The notes under the pieces are model-generated. The model was not told where the DNA came from. It searched no databases and saw only the letters and a program-made list of their open reading frames with translations. This document shows positions 1 to 6,594 of a stretch of DNA of 13,414 nt, piece after piece (within the stretch, counting starts at the first letter, position 1; each line of letters opens with the position of its first letter). The stretch is from an uncultured Clostridia bacterium (GTDB lineage: Bacteria > Bacillota_A > Clostridia > Christensenellales > CAG-138). A program made the translations under genes and the position numbers. The stretch covers positions 1 to 13,414 of the forward strand of contig CAMYWS010000017.1 in the NCBI GenBank assembly GCA_947302865.1, written 5' to 3'.

Positions 1-174
1 ACGCCGATCCCGGAATGCGCCGTGAAACCGCTTGATCGTCCGCTGACGCAGCGCGAATACGAAAGCGCGCTCGAATACTGCATCTCCCTCGGGTTTACGA
101 ACGTTTTTACACAGGAACTGACAAGCGTCGGTCGCTCGTTCACCCCGCCGTTTTCGGATCATGTGGATCTGTAA
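1..174 (+). CDS. C-terminal end of a probable COG1313-type radical SAM protein (partial)
   Basis: The reading frame is open from the first base and stops with TAA, giving the last 57 residues of a protein whose start lies outside the window. The tail has the pattern PLTQREYESALEY, then LGFTNVFTQE, then SFTPPFSD. This resembles the C-terminus of the radical SAM family often annotated as a putative pyruvate formate-lyase activating enzyme (COG1313), which typically ends with a REYEEalxYaxxLGLexgFxQ segment and a SFxPxFD motif. The catalytic CxxxCxxC cluster-binding site would be in the missing N-terminal part, so the assignment rests on the tail alone. A terminator follows directly, so this is probably the last gene of its transcript. 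An unrelated protein with a similar tail cannot be excluded. Confidence 0.6.
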   Translation, partial: TPIPECAVKPLDRPLTQREYESALEYCISLGFTNVFTQELTSVGRSFTPPFSDHVDL

Positions 175-179
175 AAGAA

Positions 180-204
180 AAGAGCACTTTCGTGCTCCTT
201 TTTT
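180..204. terminator. Bidirectional intrinsic terminator between convergent genes
   Basis: A six-base-pair stem GAGCAC/GTGCTC (182-187 with 192-197) closes a TTTC loop. It is flanked by an A-rich run on the left and six T residues on the right (199-204), so it can act on both strands. It ends the rightward radical SAM gene, and the stop codon of the leftward HAD gene lies within its T run. Confidence 0.8.
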
Positions 205-991
205 ATGAAAATACGGATTCCAGATATTCCGCGACGCCGTCGTTCTCGCAGCTGCCGATGATCAGATCGGCTTTTTCTTTGACGAGCGCGTTCGCGTTCG
301 CGACGCACACGCCCGTCCCCGCCCATACAATCATGTCGAGATCGAGCGTATTGTCTCCGATCGCAGTCACGTCCTTCCGGTCGATGTTGAGCATTGCCGC
401 GACCTTCTCCAATGCGGATCCTTTTGTGGATGAAACGGAACCGATCTCGATAAAGCCGGGCTTTGAGCAAAGCACGGACAGATGCTTCGGCAAAAGCGCG
501 CGGATCTCCTTGTAAAGCTCTGTCTCTTTTTCCGGATCGACGGCGTACAGGACCTTCGGAATATTGTCGAGCGGCCGATAAAGAAGGTACGGATCGACGA
601 TGAACGGCAGGTTCAAAATGCCGGTATACTGCTTCGTAAACGCGTTCTCCTGACGGAAGACGACCGTATCCTCCTCGTAGATCTGCGCGTGGATCCCGAA
701 CGAATCGGCAACCGCAAACGCCGTCACGACGTCCTCCGGACGCAGATAATTCACATAAAGATGCTCGCCGGTCCGACCGTCGCTGACGACCGCCCCTCCG
801 TAATGGATCAGCGGACCGTATGCGGAAAGGGATTCGCGGATCTGTTTCGTACCCAAAAAGCCGCGCCCCGTCGCAAGAACGATCGTGACACCGTGATCCT
901 CTGCAAGACGGACGGCTTTTTTGAGCCGTTCGCTCGGGAGCCTGCCGGTCATGACCAGCGTATCGTCGATGTCGAGTGCCAAAAGCTTCAT
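203..991 (-). CDS. Cof-type HAD-superfamily phosphatase
   Basis: This 262-residue protein has the full motif set of the HAD IIB (Cof) family of small-molecule phosphatases. Motif I is DIDDTL with nucleophile Asp7 and acid/base Asp9. Motif II is the Thr of ATGRG (40-44), Lys190 is motif III, and GDNTLD (212-217) is motif IV. Residues roughly 85-185 form the substrate-selecting cap. The usual motif IV reads GDxxND; here Leu216 replaces the Asn, but both Mg-binding aspartates remain. The ATG overlaps the folC stop as ATGA, so translation is probably coupled and the gene is the last of a three-gene operon. The upstream GGGG is only a weak ribosome site, which fits coupling. The substrate cannot be read from sequence. 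A phosphorylated folate or pterin precursor is suggested only by the neighbours; sugar phosphates, flavin or pyridoxal phosphates are common Cof substrates. Confidence 0.9.
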   Translation of the reverse strand: MKLLALDIDDTLVMTGRLPSERLKKAVRLAEDHGVTIVLATGRGFLGTKQIRESLSAYGPLIHYGGAVVSDGRTGEHLYVNYLRPEDVVTAFAVADSFGIHAQIYEEDTVVFRQENAFTKQYTGILNLPFIVDPYLLYRPLDNIPKVLYAVDPEKETELYKEIRALLPKHLSVLCSKPGFIEIGSVSSTKGSALEKVAAMLNIDRKDVTAIGDNTLDLDMIVWAGTGVCVANANALVKEKADLIIGSCENDGVAEYLESVFS

Positions 992-2271
992 TCTTCGAAT
1001 TTCCCCATCTTCATCAGTGTGCGGAACGCTTCATGCACCTCGCCCGCCATGTAAAGCGAACCGACCGCAAGCGAGGGTTCATTGCCGCGTCCTGCCGTCT
1101 CGATCGCGTCGGCAACCGAGGAGAACGGCGTCGCCGTCGCTCCGAACGTGCGGATCAGAGCCGAAAGCTCTTCGCTCGGCATGGCGCGGTCGTTGTTCGG
1201 CGTGACGGTATAAAACTCCTTCGCGATCGGCAGCAGCAGTCCGATCGACTGCGAAACGTCCTTGTCGCGCATCATGCCCATGATGATCTTTGCCTTGCAG
1301 CCCGGAAACAGCCGCTGATAGGTCTCGACCGTTCCTCTGACGCCGTGCGGATTGTGCCCGCCGTCGACGAAGAACGGCGGATCCTCCCGCAAAAGCTCAA
1401 ACCGTGCCGGCCAGACCGTTTCGGAAAGTCCCTTTCGCAGCGCTTCTTCGGAGATCGCAACGCCCTTCTCCCGAAGGAGTCCGACCGCGTCGATGACAGT
1501 CGCGGCGTTGTACATCTGATACTTGCCGAGAAGACCGAGCCGAAGATCCCGATAGCCGCGATAATCAAACGTCTGCCCATGCAGATCGTATTCTCCCTCT
1601 TTCAGCGTCGAACGATCGACGACATGCAGCTCCGCGCCGTGCTTTTCACACGCTGCCGCGATCACAGGGAGCGCGTCCGGATGCTGTCCGTAGAACAGCA
1701 CCGTTCCGTTCTCCTTAACAATGCCCGCTTTGGCGCTTGCGATCTCCTCGATCGTGTCGCCTAAAATGTGCATATGGTCGTAGTCGATCGCCGTGATGAT
1801 CGAAAGCAGCGGCGTGTCGATCACGTTTGTGGAATCCAGTTCCCCGCCGAGTCCGACTTCCAGTACGACGTAATCGCATTTCTGTCTCGCATAATACAGG
1901 AATGCGGCCGCCGTGATCACTTCGAATTCGGTCGCGGGGTTTTCCATGGAATCGACGACGGGAGCGATCTCCGTGACAAGCTCAGCAAGATCGTCGTCCG
2001 AAATCGGCGTATTGTTGAGCTGGATGCGTTCGTTGAACCGGTCGACGTAGGGAGATACGAACAGACCCGTTTTATATCCTTCGGCGCAAAGGATCCTAGA
2101 CAGCATTGCGCAGGTGGAACCCTTGCCGTTCGTTCCCGCAACATGGATAAACTTCAGCGATTTCTGGGGATCGCCCAAAAGCCCGCAAAGCTCGATCGTA
2201 CGCGTCAGTCCGAGTTTTGAGCCGCGCCAGTACATCCCGTGGATATAGGCAATCGCTTCTTCATACGTCAT
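988..2271 (-). CDS. folC: Bifunctional folylpolyglutamate synthase / dihydrofolate synthase
   Basis: This 427-residue cytoplasmic Mur-ligase-family enzyme adds glutamate to folates (and to dihydropteroate if bifunctional) using ATP, which keeps folate in the cell. The P-loop GTNGKGST lies at 46-53 after HVA. It is followed by the FVSPYVDRFNERI segment, the LEVGLGGELDSTNVI motif, the KAGIVK lysine region and a C-terminal DGGHNPHG motif (DGAHNP in most homologues). The frame stays open another 134 codons upstream, but homology begins at MTYEEA and a strong GGGAGGGG ribosome site (2279-2286) sits seven bases before this ATG. The start overlaps the folT stop by ATGA, and the stop overlaps the HAD start the same way. 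Family assignment is firm. Whether it also has dihydrofolate synthase activity cannot be told, since no folP or folK is visible here. Confidence 0.96.
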   Translation of the reverse strand: MTYEEAIAYIHGMYWRGSKLGLTRTIELCGLLGDPQKSLKFIHVAGTNGKGSTCAMLSRILCAEGYKTGLFVSPYVDRFNERIQLNNTPISDDDLAELVTEIAPVVDSMENPATEFEVITAAAFLYYARQKCDYVVLEVGLGGELDSTNVIDTPLLSIITAIDYDHMHILGDTIEEIASAKAGIVKENGTVLFYGQHPDALPVIAAACEKHGAELHVVDRSTLKEGEYDLHGQTFDYRGYRDLRLGLLGKYQMYNAATVIDAVGLLREKGVAISEEALRKGLSETVWPARFELLREDPPFFVDGGHNPHGVRGTVETYQRLFPGCKAKIIMGMMRDKDVSQSIGLLLPIAKEFYTVTPNNDRAMPSEELSALIRTFGATATPFSSVADAIETAGRGNEPSLAVGSLYMAGEVHEAFRTLMKMGKFEE

Positions 2272-2810
2272 GAAAGATCCCCTCCCTGAATTCCTTTTTG
2301 CACGACCGGATACAGCGCTCTGACGGCAATGATCTGTATAACCGTCATGACCGCGACGAGCCACAGCCGCCGGATCAGCAGGTACGCCCAGAACGGCATG
2401 CCGCCGGTAAAGCCGAGCAGATGGAACCACAGCGTCGTCAAAAGCAGGGAAACGGCGATATTGACCGGAATGATCGACAGCGTTGTGGCGAGCGTCAGTT
2501 TTTCTTTTTTGAACACGTAGCGGAACAGAAGTCCCGGCAGGACGCCGGACAGGACCGCGGAAGCCGCAAACATCGGATTCCATGCGTTGCCGGAATTGCT
2601 GATGAACGTTCCGATCAAGTCGGAAACGAGCGCGCACAGCCCGCCCCATACGGGACCGAGCGCAAACGAACACAGGTAAATGGGGATCTCACGGAAGGTT
2701 ATCCGGCTGAAATCCGGCAGATAAAACGTAAACGGATAGATTGAAAGCAGCGCTGCCAAAGCCGCAAACATTGCGGCAAACGTCAACTGTCGCGTTGTGA
2801 TCCGACGCAT
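2268..2810 (-). CDS. folT: ECF transporter S component, folate family
   Basis: This 180-residue, very hydrophobic protein with about six membrane segments is the substrate-binding subunit of an energy-coupling-factor vitamin transporter. It would work with the shared EcfA/EcfA'/EcfT module encoded elsewhere. Near the N-terminus it has TFAAMFAALAALL, containing the AxxxA pattern that S components use to dock on EcfT. It then has ITFREIPIYL, GPVWGGLCALVSDLIG and a VLSGVLPGLL segment, a combination typical of the FolT folate family. A TTG at 2831 would extend the frame by seven codons, but the ATG at 2810 is preceded by an almost ideal GGAGGTGA (2815-2822), so that start is chosen. The following folC, in ATGA overlap, would polyglutamylate the imported folate, which supports folate as substrate. 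No vitamin riboswitch fits in the roughly 20-base leader. Confidence 0.88.
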   Translation of the reverse strand: MRRITTRQLTFAAMFAALAALLSIYPFTFYLPDFSRITFREIPIYLCSFALGPVWGGLCALVSDLIGTFISNSGNAWNPMFAASAVLSGVLPGLLFRYVFKKEKLTLATTLSIIPVNIAVSLLLTTLWFHLLGFTGGMPFWAYLLIRRLWLVAVMTVIQIIAVRALYPVVQKGIQGGDLS

Positions 2811-2814
2811 TCTC

Positions 2815-2822
2815 TCACCTCC
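2815..2822 (-). promoter_or_regulatory. Strong ribosome binding site that fixes the folT start
   Basis: On the minus strand this reads GGAGGTGA, an almost full complement to the 16S rRNA 3' end, placed four bases before the ATG at 2810 (seven from the GGAGG core). It decides against the upstream TTG at 2831, which has no comparable site. Confidence 0.85.
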
Positions 2823-2839
2823 CGTCTTCAAACTTGTTT

Positions 2840-2868
2840 ATTATACAACGATTCTTTCCAAAACGCAA
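2840..2868 (-). promoter_or_regulatory. Sigma-A-type promoter for folT-folC-HAD
   Basis: On the minus strand a perfect TATAAT (2840-2845) is separated by 17 bases from TTGCGT (2863-2868), a weak -35 matching only TTG of the consensus. Transcription would start near 2833, leaving a leader of about 20 bases. The -35 overlaps the tail of the preceding gene's terminator-like hairpin. Confidence 0.65.
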
Positions 2869-2896
2869 GAAAGCTCTCGAAATTGAGGGCTTTCTT
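2867..2896 (-). terminator. Probable terminator hairpin after the cohesin-like gene
   Basis: Arms AAGAAAGCTCTC (2867-2878) and GAGGGCTTTCTT (2885-2896) pair over 12 positions with a six-base loop. There is one mismatch in minus-strand RNA (a G-U pair in plus-strand RNA). The U-rich part lies mostly inside the stem, followed by GCGTTTT, so this is a weaker terminator than the others in the window. It lies 17 bases past the stop of the leftward cohesin-like gene. Confidence 0.55.
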
Positions 2897-2912
2897 TCCG
2901 TTCTTCAAATGA

Positions 2913-3983
2913 TCATTCCTGTATACCGCGGCGCCTGAGGATCAGAATGATCGCCACCGCCCCGAGTCCGAGCACGGCAACGATGCCGATGATCACGCCG
3001 ATGATGAGCAGCGTATTCGACTGCGTCGTTTCGTTTCCGCCTGTCATATTCTGCTTCTCACCGTTCTGATTTCCCTGCGTGCCGGTTTCCCCGGTCGCAT
3101 TTTCGATCGTGTAGGAACCCTGTTCCCCGGTCTTCGCGGGGTCCTGCGTCTCGTTTGCTTCAGCGATCGGATCGATCGGCTGCGTCTCCGTGTTTTCGGG
3201 AGCAGCCGTCTTCTCATCGTGCGGAGCGGGCGTCGTCAAGGGCATGGACGTGACGGCAGGCGGAGGCGTTACGATGCCGTCAGGCGCGGTTGCCGGCGCG
3301 GACACCGTCGGGAGCGAGGACGTGATCGGAACGACCTGTCCGCTGTTGCTCGGTTTCGGCGTCGGTGTGACGACGACCGGCGTTGCGATCGCGGGTGTGA
3401 ACGGAGCATACGTTTCCTCCGCTGCGCTGTCCGTGGGAACGCTCTCGCCTTCGGTGAAGATGCCGCCGACTGCTACGGGTTCGATATAGTACGAAACCGT
3501 CTTATACTCCTCGTCCAGTCCTGTGTAGCGGATCCCGTTAAAGACGAAGGTTGTCGCGCCTTCTTTTTCGATGCGGAATTCCGCCTGGAACCAGAAACCT
3601 TCCGCATCGATACCATAGCCATCGATGAACGCGAATTTCATAAGTCCTTTATCGTTTTCATCAATGTTGTACTGAAATGCCGACGCTTTGCCTTTCATCA
3701 GCGAAGTTAGATTGTTCTCTTCGTCGACCTGGTTGATCGCGCCGAGCGTGACGAATTCCGAGTCGAATTTCATGGAGCCGGAAAGCGAATCCATCTTTCT
3801 TCCGTCGGGAAGATTCGGATACAGTTCGAAGTTGACCTTGACGATATCGCCGACCGCGCCGGTCACGGAAACCGATTCGATCAGCATTTCGCCTAGTTCC
3901 TCATCTCCGGCCGCTTCGCCGGAAAGAATCGGTACCGCAAGCAGCAGTACGGCAGCGATCATAAGAGCAAATATACGCTTCAT
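2913..3983 (-). CDS. Secreted, membrane-anchored protein with a cohesin-like domain
   Basis: This 356-residue protein starts with a Sec signal peptide (MKRIFALMIAAVLLLAVPI, probable cleavage near SGEAA/G at 25). Residues about 35-170 read like a cohesin-type beta-sandwich: VTGAVGDIVKVNFEL, then SLSGSMKFDSEFVTL, then KGLMKFAFIDG and a FWFQAEFRI strand. A Pro/Thr/Ser-rich linker follows (about 180-322, with TPVVVTPTPKPS), then one membrane helix (324-349) and a basic tail RRRGIQE. This gives a type I topology with the domain outside. There is no LPxTG sorting signal. The ATG at 3983 is chosen because GGAGGAG precedes it and the signal peptide begins there; the frame extends upstream only into unlikely sequence. 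Cohesin domains bind dockerin modules, but a general carbohydrate or protein-binding role is equally possible, and no dockerin protein is visible nearby. Domain assignment is by pattern only. Confidence 0.75.
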   Translation of the reverse strand: MKRIFALMIAAVLLLAVPILSGEAAGDEELGEMLIESVSVTGAVGDIVKVNFELYPNLPDGRKMDSLSGSMKFDSEFVTLGAINQVDEENNLTSLMKGKASAFQYNIDENDKGLMKFAFIDGYGIDAEGFWFQAEFRIEKEGATTFVFNGIRYTGLDEEYKTVSYYIEPVAVGGIFTEGESVPTDSAAEETYAPFTPAIATPVVVTPTPKPSNSGQVVPITSSLPTVSAPATAPDGIVTPPPAVTSMPLTTPAPHDEKTAAPENTETQPIDPIAEANETQDPAKTGEQGSYTIENATGETGTQGNQNGEKQNMTGGNETTQSNTLLIIGVIIGIVAVLGLGAVAIILILRRRGIQE

Positions 3984-4013
3984 ATACACTCCTCCGGATA
4001 GATTTGTATGGTC

Positions 4014-4055
4014 GTCCGCGGATCCCGGACATTCGGATCGGCAAAGCACCGATCC
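4014..4055 (-). promoter_or_regulatory. Two-hairpin 5' leader of the cohesin-like gene
   Basis: Between the promoter and the start codon lies a leader of about 90 bases with two inverted repeats. One is GGATCGG/CCGATCC, a perfect seven-pair stem with a seven-base loop (4035-4055). The other is GTCCG/CGGAC with a seven-base loop (4014-4030). I do not recognise a known riboswitch class in it. The structures may only protect the transcript or tune translation. Confidence 0.45.
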
Positions 4056-4079
4056 AGTCGATTCCTGTTTAGATTATAG

Positions 4080-4108
4080 ATTATAGTACAAATATCGTCG
4101 TTCGTCAA
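4080..4108 (-). promoter_or_regulatory. Strong sigma-A-type promoter for the cohesin-like gene
   Basis: On the minus strand TTGACG (4103-4108) and a perfect TATAAT (4080-4085) are 17 bases apart. A second TATAAT copy follows one base downstream. Transcription would start near 4073, about 90 bases before the ATG at 3983. Confidence 0.85.
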
Positions 4109-4115
4109 ATCCTTA

Positions 4116-4144
4116 TTGACAAAAGCCATGAATTTCCTTATTAT
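4116..4144 (+). promoter_or_regulatory. Sigma-A-type promoter for cysS
   Basis: A perfect TTGACA (4116-4121) is followed after 17 bases by TATTAT (4139-4144), five of six consensus bases. Transcription would begin near 4151, about 65 bases before cysS. The -35 box is seven bases from the -35 of the divergent promoter. Confidence 0.85.
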
Positions 4145-4156
4145 AAGTTAGAATAA

Positions 4157-4204
4157 CGGATCATGCCGTTCGGACGCGACGAAATGCATTCGCAGGATGA
4201 TCCG
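4157..4204 (+). promoter_or_regulatory. Leader hairpin ending at the cysS ribosome binding site
   Basis: Arms CGGATCAT (4157-4164) and ATGATCCG (4197-4204) form a perfect eight-pair stem around a 32-base loop. The loop itself can form a small CGAA/TTCG hairpin (4180-4183 with 4189-4192). The outer stem ends exactly where the GGGGAGG ribosome site (4204-4210) begins. The leader is too short for a T-box and has no T-box sequence. It could affect initiation, but no antiterminator or terminator pair is seen. Confidence 0.4.
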
Positions 4205-4215
4205 GGGAGGATACT

Positions 4216-5601
4216 ATGCAGGTTTACAATACCATGACCCGTAAAAAGGAGCCGCTCGTTCCGATCAGGGAGGGCGAGGTCTCCATGTACGTATGCGGAC
4301 CGACCGTGTACGATTATTTCCATATCGGGAACGCACGTCCGTTCGTCGTGTTCGATACGATGCGCCGATACCTTGAATATCGCGGATACAAGGTCAAATA
4401 CGTTCAGAACTTCACCGATATCGACGACAAGATGATCAACCGCGCCAACCGTGACGGCATCACGGTTAAGGATCTCGGCGACCGGTTTATTCAGGAGTAT
4501 TATCAGGACGCGGACGCTCTGGGCATTGAGCGGGCGACGGTCAATCCGCGTGCGACCGAGCACATCGGCGATATCATCAAGCTCGTTAAAAAGCTGATCG
4601 AAAAAGGGCACGCCTACGCGACCGAAAACGGCGACGTATACTTTGCGGTACGCAGCTTCCCCGGCTACGGGAAGCTCAAAGGGCAGGACATCAACGACAT
4701 GGAAAACGGCGCGCGCATCGCTCCCACCGAGCAGAAGCGCGATCCGCTGGATTTTGCGCTATGGAAGGGTGAAAAGCCCGGCGAGCCGAGCTGGCCTTCC
4801 CCGTGGGGCAAGGGTCGTCCCGGCTGGCACATCGAATGCTCGGCAATGAGCATGAAGTACCTCGGCGAGACCTTCGATATCCACGGCGGCGGAATGGACC
4901 TTATTTTCCCGCATCACGAGAACGAGATCGCGCAGAGCGAAGGCGCAACCGGCAAGCCTTTCGTGCATTACTGGATGCATAACGGCTATATCAACATCAA
5001 CAACCAAAAGATGAGTAAGTCCCTCGGCAATTTCTTCCTCGTGCGGGACATTGCGAAGGAATACGATCTCGAAGCCGTTCGTCTGTTCCTGCTCACCGCG
5101 AACTACCGCAACCCGGTCAATTTCTCGCGCGAGCTGATGGAACAGGCCGTGACGAGTCTGAACCGTCTCTATACGGCGCGCGACCGCCTGTTCGATACCG
5201 CTGTTGACGAAACCGTCGACGATTCAGGCGTCCGCGCAGAGCTCGACGCATTCCGCGACCGGTTCAACGACGCCATGGACGACGATCTCAATACGGCGGA
5301 CGCACTCGGCGTACTGTTCGATTTTGCCCGCTGGATCAACATCTTTGCGACCGGTGCGCACACGAAGACTGCGATCGAAGCCGTCAAGACCCGTTATGCG
5401 GAGCTGAACGGCGTTCTGGGCCTTGTCGTCAAGGAAAAGAAAGAAGACTTCCCGGAGGAAGCGATCGCGCTTCTTGAAGCGCGCAAGGAAGCAAAAAAGG
5501 CAAAGGATTGGACGAAGGCGGATGCGATCCGCGAACAGCTCAAGACAATGGGATTTGCCGTGGAAGACACCAAAGAAGGCGCAAAGCTGAAAAAGCTGTA
5601 A
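4216..5601 (+). CDS. cysS: Cysteinyl-tRNA synthetase
   Basis: This 461-residue class I aminoacyl-tRNA synthetase charges tRNA-Cys in the cytoplasm, and has the same length as the E. coli enzyme. The opening MQVYNTMTRKKEPLVPI is typical. The HIGH-type motif is HIGN at 36-39 and the KMSKS loop is at 265-269. The zinc ligands of the family are visible as Cys27 (in YVCGPTVY), Cys208 (in GWHIECS) and the HHENE group at 233-237. The C-terminal anticodon-binding part ends in the usual short basic helix region. A good GGGGAGG site stands five bases before the ATG. It has its own promoter and is followed 42 bases later by a membrane protein gene with no terminator between, so the two may share a transcript. 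The common cysE, mrnC and rlmB neighbours are absent. Confidence 0.97.
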   Translation: MQVYNTMTRKKEPLVPIREGEVSMYVCGPTVYDYFHIGNARPFVVFDTMRRYLEYRGYKVKYVQNFTDIDDKMINRANRDGITVKDLGDRFIQEYYQDADALGIERATVNPRATEHIGDIIKLVKKLIEKGHAYATENGDVYFAVRSFPGYGKLKGQDINDMENGARIAPTEQKRDPLDFALWKGEKPGEPSWPSPWGKGRPGWHIECSAMSMKYLGETFDIHGGGMDLIFPHHENEIAQSEGATGKPFVHYWMHNGYININNQKMSKSLGNFFLVRDIAKEYDLEAVRLFLLTANYRNPVNFSRELMEQAVTSLNRLYTARDRLFDTAVDETVDDSGVRAELDAFRDRFNDAMDDDLNTADALGVLFDFARWINIFATGAHTKTAIEAVKTRYAELNGVLGLVVKEKKEDFPEEAIALLEARKEAKKAKDWTKADAIREQLKTMGFAVEDTKEGAKLKKL

Positions 5602-5643
5602 GCCCTTCCGGATCTATCAACAATACTGAAAAGGAGAACACAA

Positions 5644-6534
5644 ATGGGTTTAGGACTATTCTTTCCGATTCTTCTGCTTGCTATGGGCGCTTACGTACTC
5701 GTCGGCGCGATCAAAGGCGAAGGCAGACTCTTCTCCATGGAGAACTTCAAGGACGACTCCAGGGATAAAGCCAAGAAATACATGCGCATCCTGTATTTTG
5801 CGCTTGCGGCGATCATGCTGATCATGGCGCTTATCAACGGTCTGCAGACGGTGCTTTACAGCAATAAGCTTATCTACTATAAGATCACTGACGCCTACAA
5901 AGAAACCTTCCCCGACATGATCGAAAACGGTACGCTGACCTATACGACAACGGAATCCGCATCGAGCGGTTTCTCCTGCATGGGCCCCGGAGAAACGAAG
6001 GAAGTTACCTACGGTCCGTACTCTGCAGATAACGAGAAGATGGAGATTGCGGAGATCTCCGCGTTCATCAACAAGGCCTACAGCGTTTACAAGAATGATC
6101 AAACGAAATTCCCGATCACGAGCGGCGGTTTGATGAGCTGCACAGGCGGCAGCGTCGATTATTCCAAATACTATGCGCAGACCGATCTGCTTGACGACGC
6201 CGGCAACCCCGTCTATCCGGAAAGCGACGCGGACCTTGCGAAAGGCCACGCCGTCTATACTTCTTCGATCGGAAATACCCGTTCCGATGCGAACGACGGC
6301 TCCTTCATCTCCAAGCTGTACGGTGCTTTTTCGATGAAGACGCTCTCCGTTCTGAATTACATCTTCCTCGGGTTGGCAGTTGTCGGTCTGATCGGAGTGT
6401 TCGTCATTACCCGCAAGTTCACGGACAAGGAAAAGCTGCAGAAAGCGAGAGAACAGCAGGTGCACGGTCCGTCGATGCCTTCGAGCGCATTCGATTTTGA
6501 CGACGAAAAGAAATCGGGTCCTGCCAAGAAATAA
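5644..6534 (+). CDS. Unrecognised three-helix membrane protein with a large external loop
   Basis: I do not recognise a family for this 296-residue protein. Hydrophobic segments lie at about 3-22, 46-71 and 236-256. The loop between the first two is basic (KGEGRLFSMENFKDDSRDKAKK), and so is the sequence after the third (RKFTDKEKLQK). By the positive-inside rule, residues about 73-235 therefore face outward and the C-terminal 40 residues are cytoplasmic. The external loop is polar, rich in Thr, Ser and Tyr, and has only two cysteines (112 and 166), which could form a disulfide. The tail is charged and ends GPAKK. The start is supported by AAGGAG seven bases before the ATG. It lies 42 bases after cysS and is closed by a strong terminator. 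Nothing links it functionally to tRNA charging; it may simply share the transcript. Confidence 0.85.
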   Translation: MGLGLFFPILLLAMGAYVLVGAIKGEGRLFSMENFKDDSRDKAKKYMRILYFALAAIMLIMALINGLQTVLYSNKLIYYKITDAYKETFPDMIENGTLTYTTTESASSGFSCMGPGETKEVTYGPYSADNEKMEIAEISAFINKAYSVYKNDQTKFPITSGGLMSCTGGSVDYSKYYAQTDLLDDAGNPVYPESDADLAKGHAVYTSSIGNTRSDANDGSFISKLYGAFSMKTLSVLNYIFLGLAVVGLIGVFVITRKFTDKEKLQKAREQQVHGPSMPSSAFDFDDEKKSGPAKK

Positions 6535-6546
6535 ACACTTGTATCT

Positions 6547-6581
6547 AAAACGGCTGTCGTCCGTCGGACGGCAGCCGTTTT
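6547..6581. terminator. Strong bidirectional intrinsic terminator
   Basis: Two 16-base arms (6547-6562 and 6566-6581) pair throughout with one G-T wobble and a three-base GTC loop. The core is CGGCTG/CAGCCG, with AAAA on the left and TTTT on the right, so it can stop transcription from either direction. It sits between the convergent membrane protein gene and punA. Confidence 0.92.
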
Positions 6582-6594
6582 GATGTTTACAGGA

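Noticed and set aside
976..1764. Long plus-strand open frame opposite folC
   Set aside because: Very rich in Arg, Asp and His with no recognisable motif; it is the antisense shadow of a confident gene in GC-rich sequence. The same holds for 482-1054, 5656-6465, 6580-7446, 7543-8670 and 11178-12131.
2272..2673. N-terminal extension of FolC by 134 codons in the same open frame
   Set aside because: It lies over folT in another frame, has a shadow-like composition rich in Arg, and the ribosome site plus family homology place the start at 2271.
4145..4215. T-box riboswitch upstream of cysS
   Set aside because: The leader is far too short, the conserved T-box sequence is absent and there is no terminator with U tract.
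4163..4237. A 24-codon upstream frame in the cysS leader that overlaps the cysS start
   Set aside because: No ribosome site precedes it and it has only one Cys codon, so a leader-peptide attenuator is not supported.
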